From: Bacteroidales bacterium
GTDB taxonomy: Bacteria > Bacteroidota > Bacteroidia > Bacteroidales > UBA7960
Direction: 5' to 3'
Length of the DNA stretch: 18,030 bases
Assembly (NCBI GenBank): GCA_007123065.1
Contig: SKSI01000187.1
Span: 1 to 18,030 of the forward strand
Positions 8,306 through 16,934 of the stretch are shown in pieces. Each line of letters starts with the position of its first letter. Positions within the stretch are counted from its first letter, which is position 1. A program made the translations under genes and the position numbers. The notes under the pieces are model-generated. The model was not told the DNA's origin, searched no databases, and was given only the letters and a program-made list of their open reading frames with translations.

Positions 8306-10222
8306 ATGAAAAAGAATTATTTTTTCCTGATTTTTTTCTTTTTTCTAGTTAACATGTCTCCTGTAGCGGTTTTTGCTCAGAAAGTGGACATTGATTACAC
8401 GACTAGATTTCGCAATGTGTATTCTGTTACCATTTTTTTTTCAGGACCTGCAGGCCAGGAGGAGGCATCTGCTGATGAATTCCGGGATCTTGAAAATATT
8501 TATTTTACCATCAGCGTAAATCCTAACAGCCAGCGGGATCACTTCAGAATGTCAGACTTGACGGAAGAATTAAGTCAGATTCATCTTGTTCAGAATGGAC
8601 AAACTCTTTCCAGGTCGACAGGACTTCAGGCTTTAGATCTTTATAATGAAAGGTTTACTAAAGTATTGATGGCTTATTCAAAAGATGATTTGCAATTATA
8701 TAAGCCATTTTTCTTTGCCAGTCCGCTCGGAAGATCGGAAGAGATTAAACTCGACGAAGTGTTTTATTCAAAATTTGCTGAATACAAAGAATATTTGAGC
8801 CAGGCAAATCAATATTTACAAGAAAAAAAATACATTGAAGCATTTGAACAGCTTTTGCCTGTTGCACTGGATGCCAAATCGGAAGAAGAGATCAGGCATT
8901 TCAGTTTCTTTGAGGAAGCGAGCGAAACGCGCATTGAAGAAGCAATTGAGTTATATGTTGACAGCATTGCAAGTTATTTTGAGTACCACGAGTTGATATT
9001 TTTGCAATCTATAGATGATCTGTCATTATTAAAAAATTTGGATACCATTGCTGATCAGTTCACAGACTCATATGCTATTTTTAGCCCGTATCTGAATGCT
9101 GATTATCCGAAAAGCAACTTTCTGGATGAAAAATTTAAAAACCTGGAGGTTCAATTTCAGAAATCCATATCGGAAAATCGTGAAACTTTTAAAAACAAGC
9201 ACTTCTCTTTTTTTAAAAATGGGAATTATGAAGATTTTAAGTTTCGATTGTTTATTGATGTCATAACAAAACTAATTATTCATACAGACTCCTACACTTC
9301 GCAGGTTTCTCTTCGTCCAATAGATATGGATGTTTTGGAGTATTATGAATCGGAAAGAAGTTTGCTTCAACGTACAAGCTGGTTGGATGATTTTATTGTT
9401 ATAGTTACGCTTCTTAATGAGGAAATAGAAGAGAATCTGACAATTTTTAACAGTGACATCCTCCAGCACTTGAATGAAATCCGGGATCAACAACCAGAGC
9501 CATATTATGAGATGCTTTTAGCTTTTAATAAAATGACTTCCAATCCTGGGAATTTTCAATATTACATAAATCAGTCAATCTCCAGAAGTAGTGATGAGAC
9601 AACAATCATGCATTTAGAAAGGTGGACCTTTTTCTCTCGTTTTTTGTCTCTAAATATTGATATCAATATCATAAATAGTTTAAATAAAGGTCTTTCTCTG
9701 ATTGCGGATAATAAATGGAGAGAAGCGACTGAAATATTTGAGATCATTTCTATGCAGGCCAATCATTTGGCACCCCCTTGGTATTATTCAGCTATAGTAG
9801 ATATAAATATGGGTGAAGATTTTACTGCTGAAGTGAAATTTAATCATGCCATTGACAGGTATCCTGATTATTTATCTCCCAGGTTATATTTGTTCAATTG
9901 GTTATATGAAAAGCAGATGTATCAGGATATAGTTAATCAGGCAAATCAGATTCTTGATCAACAAGAAATATACATTATCCAATTGTGGAAAGCAAGAGCA
10001 CTGCTGGCGCAGGAAGAGTATGAGCTTGCCTTGGAGCAAATCATAGAATATGCTCATGAATTGAATGCTTTTGATGTCTATTCCTGGTTCCTTCTTGGCG
10101 ATATATATCTGGCAATGGGAAATAAAGAGTTAGCCAGGGAATCTTACAGGAAAACACAACAAATTGATCCATTCACCTCTTCTGGCATCTACAACGAAAA
10201 AATGCAGTCTGTTTTTGAGTAA
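8306..10222 (+). CDS. Exported protein of unknown function with C-terminal TPR-like repeats
   Basis: With the start at 8306 the product is 638 aa and opens with a good signal peptide (MKKNYFFLIFFFFLVNMS...VFAQ). An ATG at 8270 in the same frame would put 12 extra residues before it and is less likely. The N-terminal part (to about residue 135) looks mostly beta-rich and is not recognised. A charged helical middle follows (KEYLSQANQYLQEKKYIEAFEQLLPVAL resembles one TPR unit). The last 180 residues look like TPR repeats: NKWREATEIFEII, APPWYYSAIVDINMG, EEYELALEQIIEYA, and YSWFLLGDIYLAMGNKELARESYRKTQQIDP. TPR domains mediate protein contacts, so a periplasmic scaffold role is possible. No T9SS tail and no catalytic motif are seen. 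Base use is clearly more AT-rich than in the protease or che genes. It lies 184 bp before the cheW start and appears to have its own transcript. Confidence 0.8.
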   Translation: MKKNYFFLIFFFFLVNMSPVAVFAQKVDIDYTTRFRNVYSVTIFFSGPAGQEEASADEFRDLENIYFTISVNPNSQRDHFRMSDLTEELSQIHLVQNGQTLSRSTGLQALDLYNERFTKVLMAYSKDDLQLYKPFFFASPLGRSEEIKLDEVFYSKFAEYKEYLSQANQYLQEKKYIEAFEQLLPVALDAKSEEEIRHFSFFEEASETRIEEAIELYVDSIASYFEYHELIFLQSIDDLSLLKNLDTIADQFTDSYAIFSPYLNADYPKSNFLDEKFKNLEVQFQKSISENRETFKNKHFSFFKNGNYEDFKFRLFIDVITKLIIHTDSYTSQVSLRPIDMDVLEYYESERSLLQRTSWLDDFIVIVTLLNEEIEENLTIFNSDILQHLNEIRDQQPEPYYEMLLAFNKMTSNPGNFQYYINQSISRSSDETTIMHLERWTFFSRFLSLNIDINIINSLNKGLSLIADNKWREATEIFEIISMQANHLAPPWYYSAIVDINMGEDFTAEVKFNHAIDRYPDYLSPRLYLFNWLYEKQMYQDIVNQANQILDQQEIYIIQLWKARALLAQEEYELALEQIIEYAHELNAFDVYSWFLLGDIYLAMGNKELARESYRKTQQIDPFTSSGIYNEKMQSVFE

Positions 10223-10250
10223 GCTTTCGGCCTTCTTTATTTTTATTTGG
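10223..10250 (+). terminator. Possible terminator after the TPR protein gene
   Basis: The stop codon (TAA at 10220-10222) overlaps a short AAGCT-UUCG-GCCUU hairpin (one mismatch) followed by a U-rich run (CTTTATTTTTATTT). A second small hairpin, GATTGC/GCAATC, is at 10302-10322. Both are weak. Confidence 0.35.
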
Positions 10251-10334
10251 GGATTTAGCGGCTGTGATTTGTAGCGTTATTTTTTGAATTGGCAGCCAGC
10301 TGATTGCTTTTTTGATGCAATCCTTCTGCTAACC

Positions 10335-10364
10335 ATTGAGGTTCTTTTTTAGAAATTAATTTTG
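10335..10364 (+). promoter_or_regulatory. Candidate promoter of the chemosensory operon
   Basis: TAATTTTG at 10357-10364 matches the Bacteroidota -7 consensus TAnnTTTG, with ATTG at 10335-10338 placed 18 nt upstream as a -33 box. The predicted transcript start is about 10370, leaving a leader of about 35 nt before the ATG at 10407. This also argues against the TTG at 10362 as a start. Confidence 0.5.
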
Positions 10365-10406
10365 TATTATATTGCATCCGTTTTGCTTATAAATCAGTTT
10401 CGGCTC

Positions 10407-10916
10407 ATGCAACAGAAAAAACACACAATACTTACATTCCGGCTGAATAATCTTCGTTTTGCCCTATACCTTTTCAATATCGACAGGGTGATTAGAGCCG
10501 TTGCCGTTACAGCCGTGCCGAAAGCTGCACGATCAATTTACGGGATCATCGATTTTCACGGTGAACATATACCTGTGGTCAATATCCGTGAGCGCTTTGC
10601 AATGCCCTCAAAACCGATCAGTGCAGGTGACCGTTTTATCATTTCTGTTTGGGAAAAAAGAAAGTTGGCTGTAGCAGTAGATGAAGTGGAGCATTTGATA
10701 AATACTGCTGAAAAAAGTATAAGCCGGGTCGATGTTTCTGCGACTCGTGATTTTGATAAGACTCTTAAAAACAGCGGACTGGAGATTGTTGATTCAATGA
10801 GCGACGAAAGCGGCATCATAATAATATATGACCTGGAAAAGTTGCTGGGCAGAGAAACTATCATTGATGTTAAAGAATTGTTTTCGTTGATTGATAAAGG
10901 GGATCTGCATGGCTGA
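10407..10916 (+). CDS. cheW: CheW-like coupling protein (first copy, WspB/WspD-like)
   Basis: A 169-aa protein made of one CheW (SH3-like) domain: TILTFRLNNLRFALYLFNIDRVIRAVAVTAVPKA, then GIIDFHGEHIPVVNIRERFAMP, DRFIISVWEKRKLAVAVDEVEHLI, and a C-terminal helix after IIIIYDLEKLL. CheW proteins bind both the receptor hairpin tip and the CheA P5 domain in the cytoplasmic array. The ATG at 10407 is preferred because it starts just before the domain and follows a candidate promoter. It is the first gene of the cluster and overlaps the next gene by 8 nt, which suggests translational coupling. Two different CheW proteins in one cluster is typical of Wsp/ACF systems. Confidence 0.9.
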   Translation: MQQKKHTILTFRLNNLRFALYLFNIDRVIRAVAVTAVPKAARSIYGIIDFHGEHIPVVNIRERFAMPSKPISAGDRFIISVWEKRKLAVAVDEVEHLINTAEKSISRVDVSATRDFDKTLKNSGLEIVDSMSDESGIIIIYDLEKLLGRETIIDVKELFSLIDKGDLHG

Positions 10917-12438
10917 AAACTATAATTTTGGCTTAATTAGTCAGCATATTGGCAGGCTGTTTGGATTGCATTTTTCAGAAAGGCAGCTGGAGAGCATGGG
11001 TCATAATGTGATGAAAGCAGCTATGGAACTCAAGCGTGACCCAAAACCTGAGTCATTGCAAAAATGGCTGGCGAACAGTTCACTATCCAAGGCCGAGCTG
11101 GATGCCCTGGCCAGACATTTATCGGTAGGTGAAACTTATTTCTTTAGAGAAAATGCGGGTCTGGAACTTTTTAAAAACGAGATCATTCCAAGCTTTATAA
11201 AACAGGATCCCGGGCAAGAAATTCGTATATGGAGTGCCGGTTGCAGCTCAGGCGAAGAGCCTTACACACTGGCCATGTTATTGCATGAAAGAATTCCGGA
11301 TTTCAGGAACAGAAAGATCCGCATTCTTGCATCCGACTTCAATACCGAAGCAATTAAAAAGGCCCAAAAAGGTTTGTATACAGCATGGTCGTTCAGAGAA
11401 ACACCGGAGTCTTATAAAAACAAGTACTTTACATCTGCAGGAAAGCATTTTGAGATAAAGAAAGAAATTCGTCAAATGGTGACTTTTTTCCAGCTCAACC
11501 TGGCGAGGTCTGCATATCCATCAGCAAAAAATGGTACAGAAAACCTGGATGTGATATTTTGTCGCAATGTGCTGATGTATTTTTTGCCGGAAATGGCCAT
11601 TGCAGTGGCCAACCGCTTTTATCATGCACTTAAACAGGATGCCTGGTTGATAACCAGCCAGGTAGAGCTGCATGAAGAATACTATGCTACATTTCAGAAG
11701 CTAAAGTACAAACAAGGGATTTTTTACCGGAAAAGCCGTAAAGAAGAAAAGATTAATCTGTTTTCAGATAACTTTACAGGGCAAACTGCCGGATCCGGCA
11801 AAGATTATATGAAGGCCCCTGCCCCTAAAAAGCCAAAAGCTAATCAGATATTAAAGTGGAAAGAGGAAATAAGGCAAAAGATTAGCCTTCAAAAAGACAA
11901 AGTTAGTTCCAAATCAGAACAACCTGCAACACTGCTGACCGGAAAACCGGATGCAGAAAAAAAGGCTGAAAAGCTTTATGAAGAAGCAGATTATGGCGCG
12001 TGCTCGGAGTTTTGTATGGCATTTTTTTTAAAAAAACCTTTCAATAAAAGTATTGGAGCGTTTTTGGTAGGATCCCTGGCCAACCTTGGCAAGCACGAAG
12101 AAGCCAGGCATTGGGGAGAAAAGTTGATAGCTGCAGATGGAGAAAATACCGCTTATCTTAATCTTTTTGCCACCATACTTATGGAACAAGGTGATATGCG
12201 GCTGGCAGAAAAAACACTGATAAAAACCTTGTATCTCGAACCAAACCATGCAGCCGGACTCTTTAATATGCACGTTACATTGCACGCGCTGGGCAAAAAT
12301 AAATTAGCTGGCAAATACTACAACAATCTGCTGTCGGCAATTGCACATCTTGAAGATCATGCTGAAATTCCCGGCCTTGAGGGAATGACGGCCGGAGTTG
12401 TAAGGTCACTGGCAAAAAACAATGTAAATCATGAATGA
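10909..12438 (+). CDS. cheR: CheR-type MCP methyltransferase fused to C-terminal TPR repeats (WspC-like)
   Basis: The ATG at 10909 follows an AAAGGGGA ribosome site at 10896-10903 and gives 509 aa. Residues 1 to about 75 form the CheR N-terminal helical domain. Then come SVGETYFFRE, the SAM-binding IWSAGCSSGEEPYTLAM, ILASDFNTEAIKKA, and DVIFCRNVLMYF, all CheR hallmarks (about residues 76-280). A lysine-rich linker follows (about 280-345). Residues about 345-470 look like TPR units (AEKLYEEADYGACSEF, GKHEEARHWGEKLI, YLNLFATILMEQGDMRLAEKTLIKTLYLEPNHA). The enzyme should methylate receptor glutamates with S-adenosylmethionine. CheR-TPR fusions such as WspC belong to systems where binding does not use a receptor C-terminal pentapeptide, and the receptor here has none. 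It overlaps cheW by 8 nt on each side (10909-10916 and 12431-12438). Confidence 0.93.
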   Translation: MAENYNFGLISQHIGRLFGLHFSERQLESMGHNVMKAAMELKRDPKPESLQKWLANSSLSKAELDALARHLSVGETYFFRENAGLELFKNEIIPSFIKQDPGQEIRIWSAGCSSGEEPYTLAMLLHERIPDFRNRKIRILASDFNTEAIKKAQKGLYTAWSFRETPESYKNKYFTSAGKHFEIKKEIRQMVTFFQLNLARSAYPSAKNGTENLDVIFCRNVLMYFLPEMAIAVANRFYHALKQDAWLITSQVELHEEYYATFQKLKYKQGIFYRKSRKEEKINLFSDNFTGQTAGSGKDYMKAPAPKKPKANQILKWKEEIRQKISLQKDKVSSKSEQPATLLTGKPDAEKKAEKLYEEADYGACSEFCMAFFLKKPFNKSIGAFLVGSLANLGKHEEARHWGEKLIAADGENTAYLNLFATILMEQGDMRLAEKTLIKTLYLEPNHAAGLFNMHVTLHALGKNKLAGKYYNNLLSAIAHLEDHAEIPGLEGMTAGVVRSLAKNNVNHE

Positions 12439-12943
12439 ACAAGATAAAAGAATTCTCGAGGAAAGAGCAAAATTGCAGGCACTTAAACCCGTCAAAGCTA
12501 TTGACGAATCAAATTTTATTACTGCGGTTACCTTTGTTTTACATCCGGAATATTATGCGATTGAATACACTTATGTGAAAGAGGTTGTAACAATGAAGAA
12601 CCTGACACCCCTTCCAGGCGCACCACCTTTTGTAATGGGCATTGTAAACTACCGGGGTACAGTCGTTTCTGCACTTAACCTTAAAAAGCTGTTTGGTCTT
12701 AAGGAAATGGGACTAACGGAGTTCAACAAACTAATGATTGTTTCTGATGGAACCATGACCATGGGTATTGTAGCTGATGGCATAGAGGGTAATATAATGA
12801 TTAGCAAAAGCACTTTAAGCAATCCTCCCGTGACAGTAAGTGAAACTGCTGCCGAGCTTTTTAAAGGTGTTACACCTGATGGCATGATACTTTTGGATGC
12901 CGGCAAAATGTTGAAAAGTTCAAAAATGGTTGTGGATCAATAA
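12431..12943 (+). CDS. cheW: CheW-like coupling protein (second copy)
   Basis: A 170-aa protein: a charged N-terminal extension (about 1-30) and then a CheW domain with FITAVTFVLHPEYYAIEYTYVKEVVTMKNLTPLPGAPPFVMGIVNYRGTVVSALNLKKLFGL and the later DGMILLDAGKMLKS strand-helix. The PGAPPFVMGIVNYRG stretch is the most typical CheW signature in the window, more canonical than that of the first copy. The start overlaps the cheR stop by 8 nt. The two copies differ greatly in sequence, so they likely have different contacts in the array and are not a recent duplication. Confidence 0.93.
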   Translation: MNEQDKRILEERAKLQALKPVKAIDESNFITAVTFVLHPEYYAIEYTYVKEVVTMKNLTPLPGAPPFVMGIVNYRGTVVSALNLKKLFGLKEMGLTEFNKLMIVSDGTMTMGIVADGIEGNIMISKSTLSNPPVTVSETAAELFKGVTPDGMILLDAGKMLKSSKMVVDQ

Positions 12944-13006
12944 TGGAGGTTAACCCAATACGGACCGGCATGTAATGTAAATTTTTATAACTTCAAAAAA
13001 ATGTAA

Positions 13007-13034
13007 TTGACTTGCATTTATATCCGGATAATAT
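13007..13034 (+). promoter_or_regulatory. Possible internal promoter before the receptor gene
   Basis: In the 133-bp gap after the second cheW, TTGACT (13007-13012) and TAATAT (13029-13034) are 16 bp apart. This resembles a general sigma70 form more than the Bacteroidota TTTG/TAnnTTTG form, so support is low. Confidence 0.25.
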
Positions 13035-13076
13035 CATGTAATAAAGTACAAACTCAATAACAAAAAAAACATCATT

Positions 13077-14570
13077 ATGAAAAAAACACAGAGGCTAAGT
13101 GCAAAGGCACGCATGACAATTGGTTTTATGGTCATTATACTGTCGATTGTAGTGATGCTCGCAATTTCATTTAACAGCTTTTATCGCATCATTAATATAC
13201 ATAGCGAACAGGATCAGATTGCTGGAACTGCAGGTGACATCACGCAGCTAAGGGCTTATGAGAACCTGATGTCTGCCCTGCTGCTTGAATACATGATTAT
13301 TGATTCGGAATCCGAAAGAGCAGACTTGTTACATCAGATAAGAGATGCTTTTGAAGAAATGAACCAGCGAGAAGAGCTTATTGGCGAAAGTCTGTCAGTA
13401 TTTCCCGACCTTTTCAATTTCTATCTGGATATTAAAGCAAGGCTTGCAGATTATGAAGAAAAACAGAATGAGTTAATATACCTGATTGATTCAGGCAGTG
13501 AGATGGAGGCATTCGTTCTTTTCCAGGAGGAGCTTAACCCGCAATATGTAATAATCCGGTCTATGACATACGAGTTGGAACTTAAATTGAATGATGTTTT
13601 GGATGAGATTGTAGAAGATGGAATTTCGATGATTAGGACAAGTCAGACCACCTTGATCATTTTCGGCTTACTTACCATAGTCGTTTCTGTGTTAATTATC
13701 ATTGTATTGGTTAGAATTGTTAATAAGATATCTTATGAATTAAAGGAGGGCATCGCCGTACTTGGCGAATCAGCCTCGGAGATACAGGCTACCGTATCTG
13801 AAGTATCGGCTGGTGCAGCCGAAACGGCTTCTTCGATCTCAGAAACTACCACTACCGTTGAGGAGGTTAGACAAACCTCGCTGGTGTCGGGTAAAAAGGC
13901 ACAGGGTATGATGGAGAAAGCGCAACAGGCCACTGAGATATCAGAGCAGGGGATGGCGTCGTCGCAATTAATGGTTGATGGTATGCATAAAATTGATAAG
14001 CAGATGCAGCTGATTCATCAAACCATATCAAAGCTATCTGAGCAGAATCGTTCTATTGGCGAAATTACATCAACAGTATCTGACATTGCCGACCAGTCTA
14101 ATTTGCTGGCGGTAAATGCTGCTATTGAGGCAGCCAAAGCCGGTGAGCACGGACGGGGTTTTAGTGTGGTGGCACAAGAGATAAGGTCTCTTTCGGAGCA
14201 ATCAAAAAAATCAACCGCCCAGGTTAAAGATATTTTAAGCGAAATCCAAAACTCTATACAAAAAGCAGCGGATGCCATTTCAACTGGTTCCGGTAGCGTT
14301 GAAGAAGGCATCAGGCTGGTTGCAGATGATCGCAAGGTAGTAGAAATGCTCACTGAAACCATTGAGCAGTCAATGCAATCATCCATACAGATTTCTTCAT
14401 CGAGTCAACAGCAAATGACAGGCATGGAACAAATTGTTCCGGCAATGGAAAACATCAAGCAAGCAAGCGACCAAAACGTGGAAGCCATTCGCCAGGTAAA
14501 GGATGCATCTGCTGAGCTCAATGAATTGGGCCGCAAGCTGAAACAAATCTTAGATAATTACAGATTATAA
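13077..14570 (+). CDS. Methyl-accepting chemotaxis protein, two TM segments, no HAMP seen
   Basis: A 497-aa receptor: TM1 at about residues 14-34, a helical periplasmic domain (35-190, probably a four-helix bundle), TM2 at 191-212, and a cytoplasmic coiled-coil hairpin. The conserved signalling tip is at about 335-375 (IADQSNLLAVNAAIEAAKAG then GRGFSVVAQEIRSL, with E351 near the centre). From TM2 to the C-terminus there are about 285 residues, nearly symmetric around the tip. That is close to a 40-heptad hairpin with no room for a HAMP domain of about 50 residues. The protein ends ILDNYRL with no CheR-docking pentapeptide. Ligand unknown. It lies 6 bp upstream of cheA and is presumably the cognate receptor (WspA-like position in the pathway). 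Confidence 0.93.
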   Translation: MKKTQRLSAKARMTIGFMVIILSIVVMLAISFNSFYRIINIHSEQDQIAGTAGDITQLRAYENLMSALLLEYMIIDSESERADLLHQIRDAFEEMNQREELIGESLSVFPDLFNFYLDIKARLADYEEKQNELIYLIDSGSEMEAFVLFQEELNPQYVIIRSMTYELELKLNDVLDEIVEDGISMIRTSQTTLIIFGLLTIVVSVLIIIVLVRIVNKISYELKEGIAVLGESASEIQATVSEVSAGAAETASSISETTTTVEEVRQTSLVSGKKAQGMMEKAQQATEISEQGMASSQLMVDGMHKIDKQMQLIHQTISKLSEQNRSIGEITSTVSDIADQSNLLAVNAAIEAAKAGEHGRGFSVVAQEIRSLSEQSKKSTAQVKDILSEIQNSIQKAADAISTGSGSVEEGIRLVADDRKVVEMLTETIEQSMQSSIQISSSSQQQMTGMEQIVPAMENIKQASDQNVEAIRQVKDASAELNELGRKLKQILDNYRL

Positions 14571-14576
14571 ATCGCG

Positions 14577-16784
14577 ATGAAACACAAAAGCGACGAAGAG
14601 TTTTTGCGGGAGTTGCTCAACGATTTCAAGATTGAGGCAGCTGAACATTTGCAAGCGATTGTTGATGGGTTGCTCAAACTGGAAAAAAGGCCAGGTGCTG
14701 AGATTGAGGAAAAGTTGATAGAGTTGGTCTTTCGTGAGGCACACAGTATGAAAGGTGCGGCAAGGGCAGTGAACCTCACACGGGTTGAACAAATATGTAT
14801 GAGCATGGAAAGCGTTTTTCACGAAGCGAAAAACAAAAAGCGTGCATTGCAGCCCGGAATGTTTGACCTTTTTTACCGCGCAACAGATTTTTTGCAAACG
14901 ATGGTGACCGAAATCGATTTGCCCCACAAAAGCATTTCACAAAAAGAGATCACACAACTCACCGGTGAAATTGAAAGCTTGATCAAATCTGAAAAGAAAA
15001 AGTCCGGCATTTCTCTTTTTAAGCCAAGCATCCATAAGGGAAAAACGGATAAAGAAGAGGCTGCAGAAAAGCGCGAAACATCTCAGTCAATCATCGAAAA
15101 AACGTCTGACCCTGCTCCTTCGGTACAAGCGGCGGAAGCTTTACCTTCCACTTCGGCTGAAACCATTCGGGTGTCAGCCGAAAAACTTGCACAGCTGCTC
15201 AGGCAGGCTGAAGAAATGATTACCATCAAAACAGCAATTTCTTACCAGTTAAAACAACTGAACGCAGCGTTGAATAATGGAGACAATGGCCTGCAAAAGA
15301 TTGCTGATGGTTTAAATCACGAAAAAAGGAAGCTTACTCTCGCCCTTGATGAACTTTTGCTGGCCATCAAGAAAACCCTGATGTGTCCGTTTACGTCATT
15401 GCTGAACATCGTTCCGCGGATTATCAGAGACCTGGGGAAGGAATATGGCAAAGAGATCGATTATGAGATTGATGGTGGGGAAACGGAAATTGACAGAAGT
15501 ATTCTTGATGAGATGAAGGACCCGCTGATACATATCATCAGGAACTGTATTGACCATGGCATTGAAACCAGGGATGAACGGTTAAAAGTCAGAAAACCAA
15601 TTGCCGGATTGCTAAAAATTAGCATTTTTCTTGATTCTGACCATCGAGTTGTTATTCAAATAAGCGACGATGGCAGGGGCATTGACAGTAAAAAACTTGT
15701 GAATGCCGCTATTAAATCCGGAATGATTAAGCGCAGTGCCTCTAAAGATCTCTCAAAGCAGGAAAAGCTGATGCTGTTGTTTAAGTCTGGTGTTTCAACC
15801 AGTCCTTTCATAACTGATGTTTCGGGCAGAGGCCTTGGGATGGCCATTGTAGAAGAAAAAGTTACTAAAGTCGGGGGCAGCGTTTCTGTTGAAACAAAGG
15901 CCGGTAAGGGAAGTACAATTACAATCACCTTGCCTCAAACCATGGCTATGTTCAGGGGTTTGTTGGTAAAGGCTTCTGACCAGATGTTTTTGGTTCAGTC
16001 AACGAGTGTTGCGAAAGTAATTTACCTGAAACCGGAAGATATCAAGACTGTTGAGTCAAAGAAGACTTATCTTTATTTTGACGAAAGCCTTGCCCTGGTG
16101 AATCTGTCAGATGTGCTGGCCATATCTGACAGGCGCTTTCGAAAAAGTAAAACATATCCTAAGCCTGTGTTAATCATCCAGGTGTCGAACAGGAAGATTG
16201 CTTTTGTTGCTGATGAAGTTTTGGACGAACATGAAGGCATTGTAAAAACCCTTGGCAGTCAGTTGAAGCATGTGAAGAACATTGCAGGAGCCATGCTGCT
16301 TGGGGATGGAAGGTTGGTGCCGGTGCTCCACTTGCCTGAGCTTGCTGAATCGGCGATGCATCATGGAGAAGCTGTTGAATATGTGCCACCGGGCGGTGAA
16401 GAAGAAATAGCCACAGATCAAAAAGACAGCATTCTCGTAGTTGAAGACTCTATAACAGTAAGGAATGTGTTGAGAAATATCATTGAAGCATCAGGCTTCC
16501 GTGTCTCAACAGCTGTTGACGGCATGGAGGCTTATGAAAAACTACAAAAGGAGGCTTTTAGCCTGGTGGTATCCGATATTGATATGCCTCGCATGAACGG
16601 CTTCGAATTAACAACAAAAATCAGGGATGATAATCAACTTACTGACATCCCTGTGGTACTGGTTACTTCACTTGAATCGGCAGAAGACAGGAAGAGAGGC
16701 CTTGAAGCTGGCGCAAATGCCTATATTCGCAAAGGAAGTTTTGAAAAAGGCAACCTGATTGACACCATTAATCGTTTGATCTGA
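14577..16784 (+). CDS. cheA: Hybrid chemotaxis histidine kinase CheA with C-terminal receiver (WspE-like)
   Basis: A 735-aa protein. The HPt domain (1 to about 110) has the phosphorylation motif REAHSMKGAAR with His56. A low-complexity linker (about 138-190) stands where a P2 response-regulator-binding domain would be. A P3-like helical region follows (about 193-285, TIRVSAEKLAQLLRQAEEM). The ATPase domain has N-box HIIRNCIDHG (319-328), DDGRG (364-368) and GRGLG (417-421). A CheW-like P5 domain spans about 455-600, and a receiver covers 619-735 with acidic E623/D624, phospho-acceptor D667 (SDIDMPRMNG) and K719. All key residues are present, so kinase and receiver should both be active. Fused receivers act as phosphate sinks or intermediates in Wsp and Frz systems. 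The start is 6 bp after the receptor gene. Confidence 0.95.
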   Translation: MKHKSDEEFLRELLNDFKIEAAEHLQAIVDGLLKLEKRPGAEIEEKLIELVFREAHSMKGAARAVNLTRVEQICMSMESVFHEAKNKKRALQPGMFDLFYRATDFLQTMVTEIDLPHKSISQKEITQLTGEIESLIKSEKKKSGISLFKPSIHKGKTDKEEAAEKRETSQSIIEKTSDPAPSVQAAEALPSTSAETIRVSAEKLAQLLRQAEEMITIKTAISYQLKQLNAALNNGDNGLQKIADGLNHEKRKLTLALDELLLAIKKTLMCPFTSLLNIVPRIIRDLGKEYGKEIDYEIDGGETEIDRSILDEMKDPLIHIIRNCIDHGIETRDERLKVRKPIAGLLKISIFLDSDHRVVIQISDDGRGIDSKKLVNAAIKSGMIKRSASKDLSKQEKLMLLFKSGVSTSPFITDVSGRGLGMAIVEEKVTKVGGSVSVETKAGKGSTITITLPQTMAMFRGLLVKASDQMFLVQSTSVAKVIYLKPEDIKTVESKKTYLYFDESLALVNLSDVLAISDRRFRKSKTYPKPVLIIQVSNRKIAFVADEVLDEHEGIVKTLGSQLKHVKNIAGAMLLGDGRLVPVLHLPELAESAMHHGEAVEYVPPGGEEEIATDQKDSILVVEDSITVRNVLRNIIEASGFRVSTAVDGMEAYEKLQKEAFSLVVSDIDMPRMNGFELTTKIRDDNQLTDIPVVLVTSLESAEDRKRGLEAGANAYIRKGSFEKGNLIDTINRLI

Positions 16785-16934
16785 TAATTTATGGGCACAT
16801 GACTTAATCTATTATTCATGCTTTTAATACAGGTCAGAGTTTATAACTTGTTAATGCCTGGATAGCGTTGACTTTCAATCAAACAACTCAACAGTTCATC
16901 AATTATAAAATACAAGTTTTCAAATAAACGAATA

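Noticed and set aside
10362..10364. TTG as the cheW start
   Set aside because: It lies inside the candidate -7 box and adds 15 residues outside the CheW domain; the ATG at 10407 fits better.
10891..10893. TTG as the cheR start
   Set aside because: It precedes the AAAGGGGA ribosome site; the ATG at 10909 is correctly spaced from it.
12942..12976. Tiny ORF starting ATGGAGGTTAAC after the second cheW
   Set aside because: Only about 10 codons, with no domain or conservation signal; the GGAGG lies inside the would-be ORF.
16785..16934. Promoter for cheB in the 150-bp gap
   Set aside because: A TTGACT at 16868 has no -10 or TAnnTTTG box at a workable distance, so no site is called.
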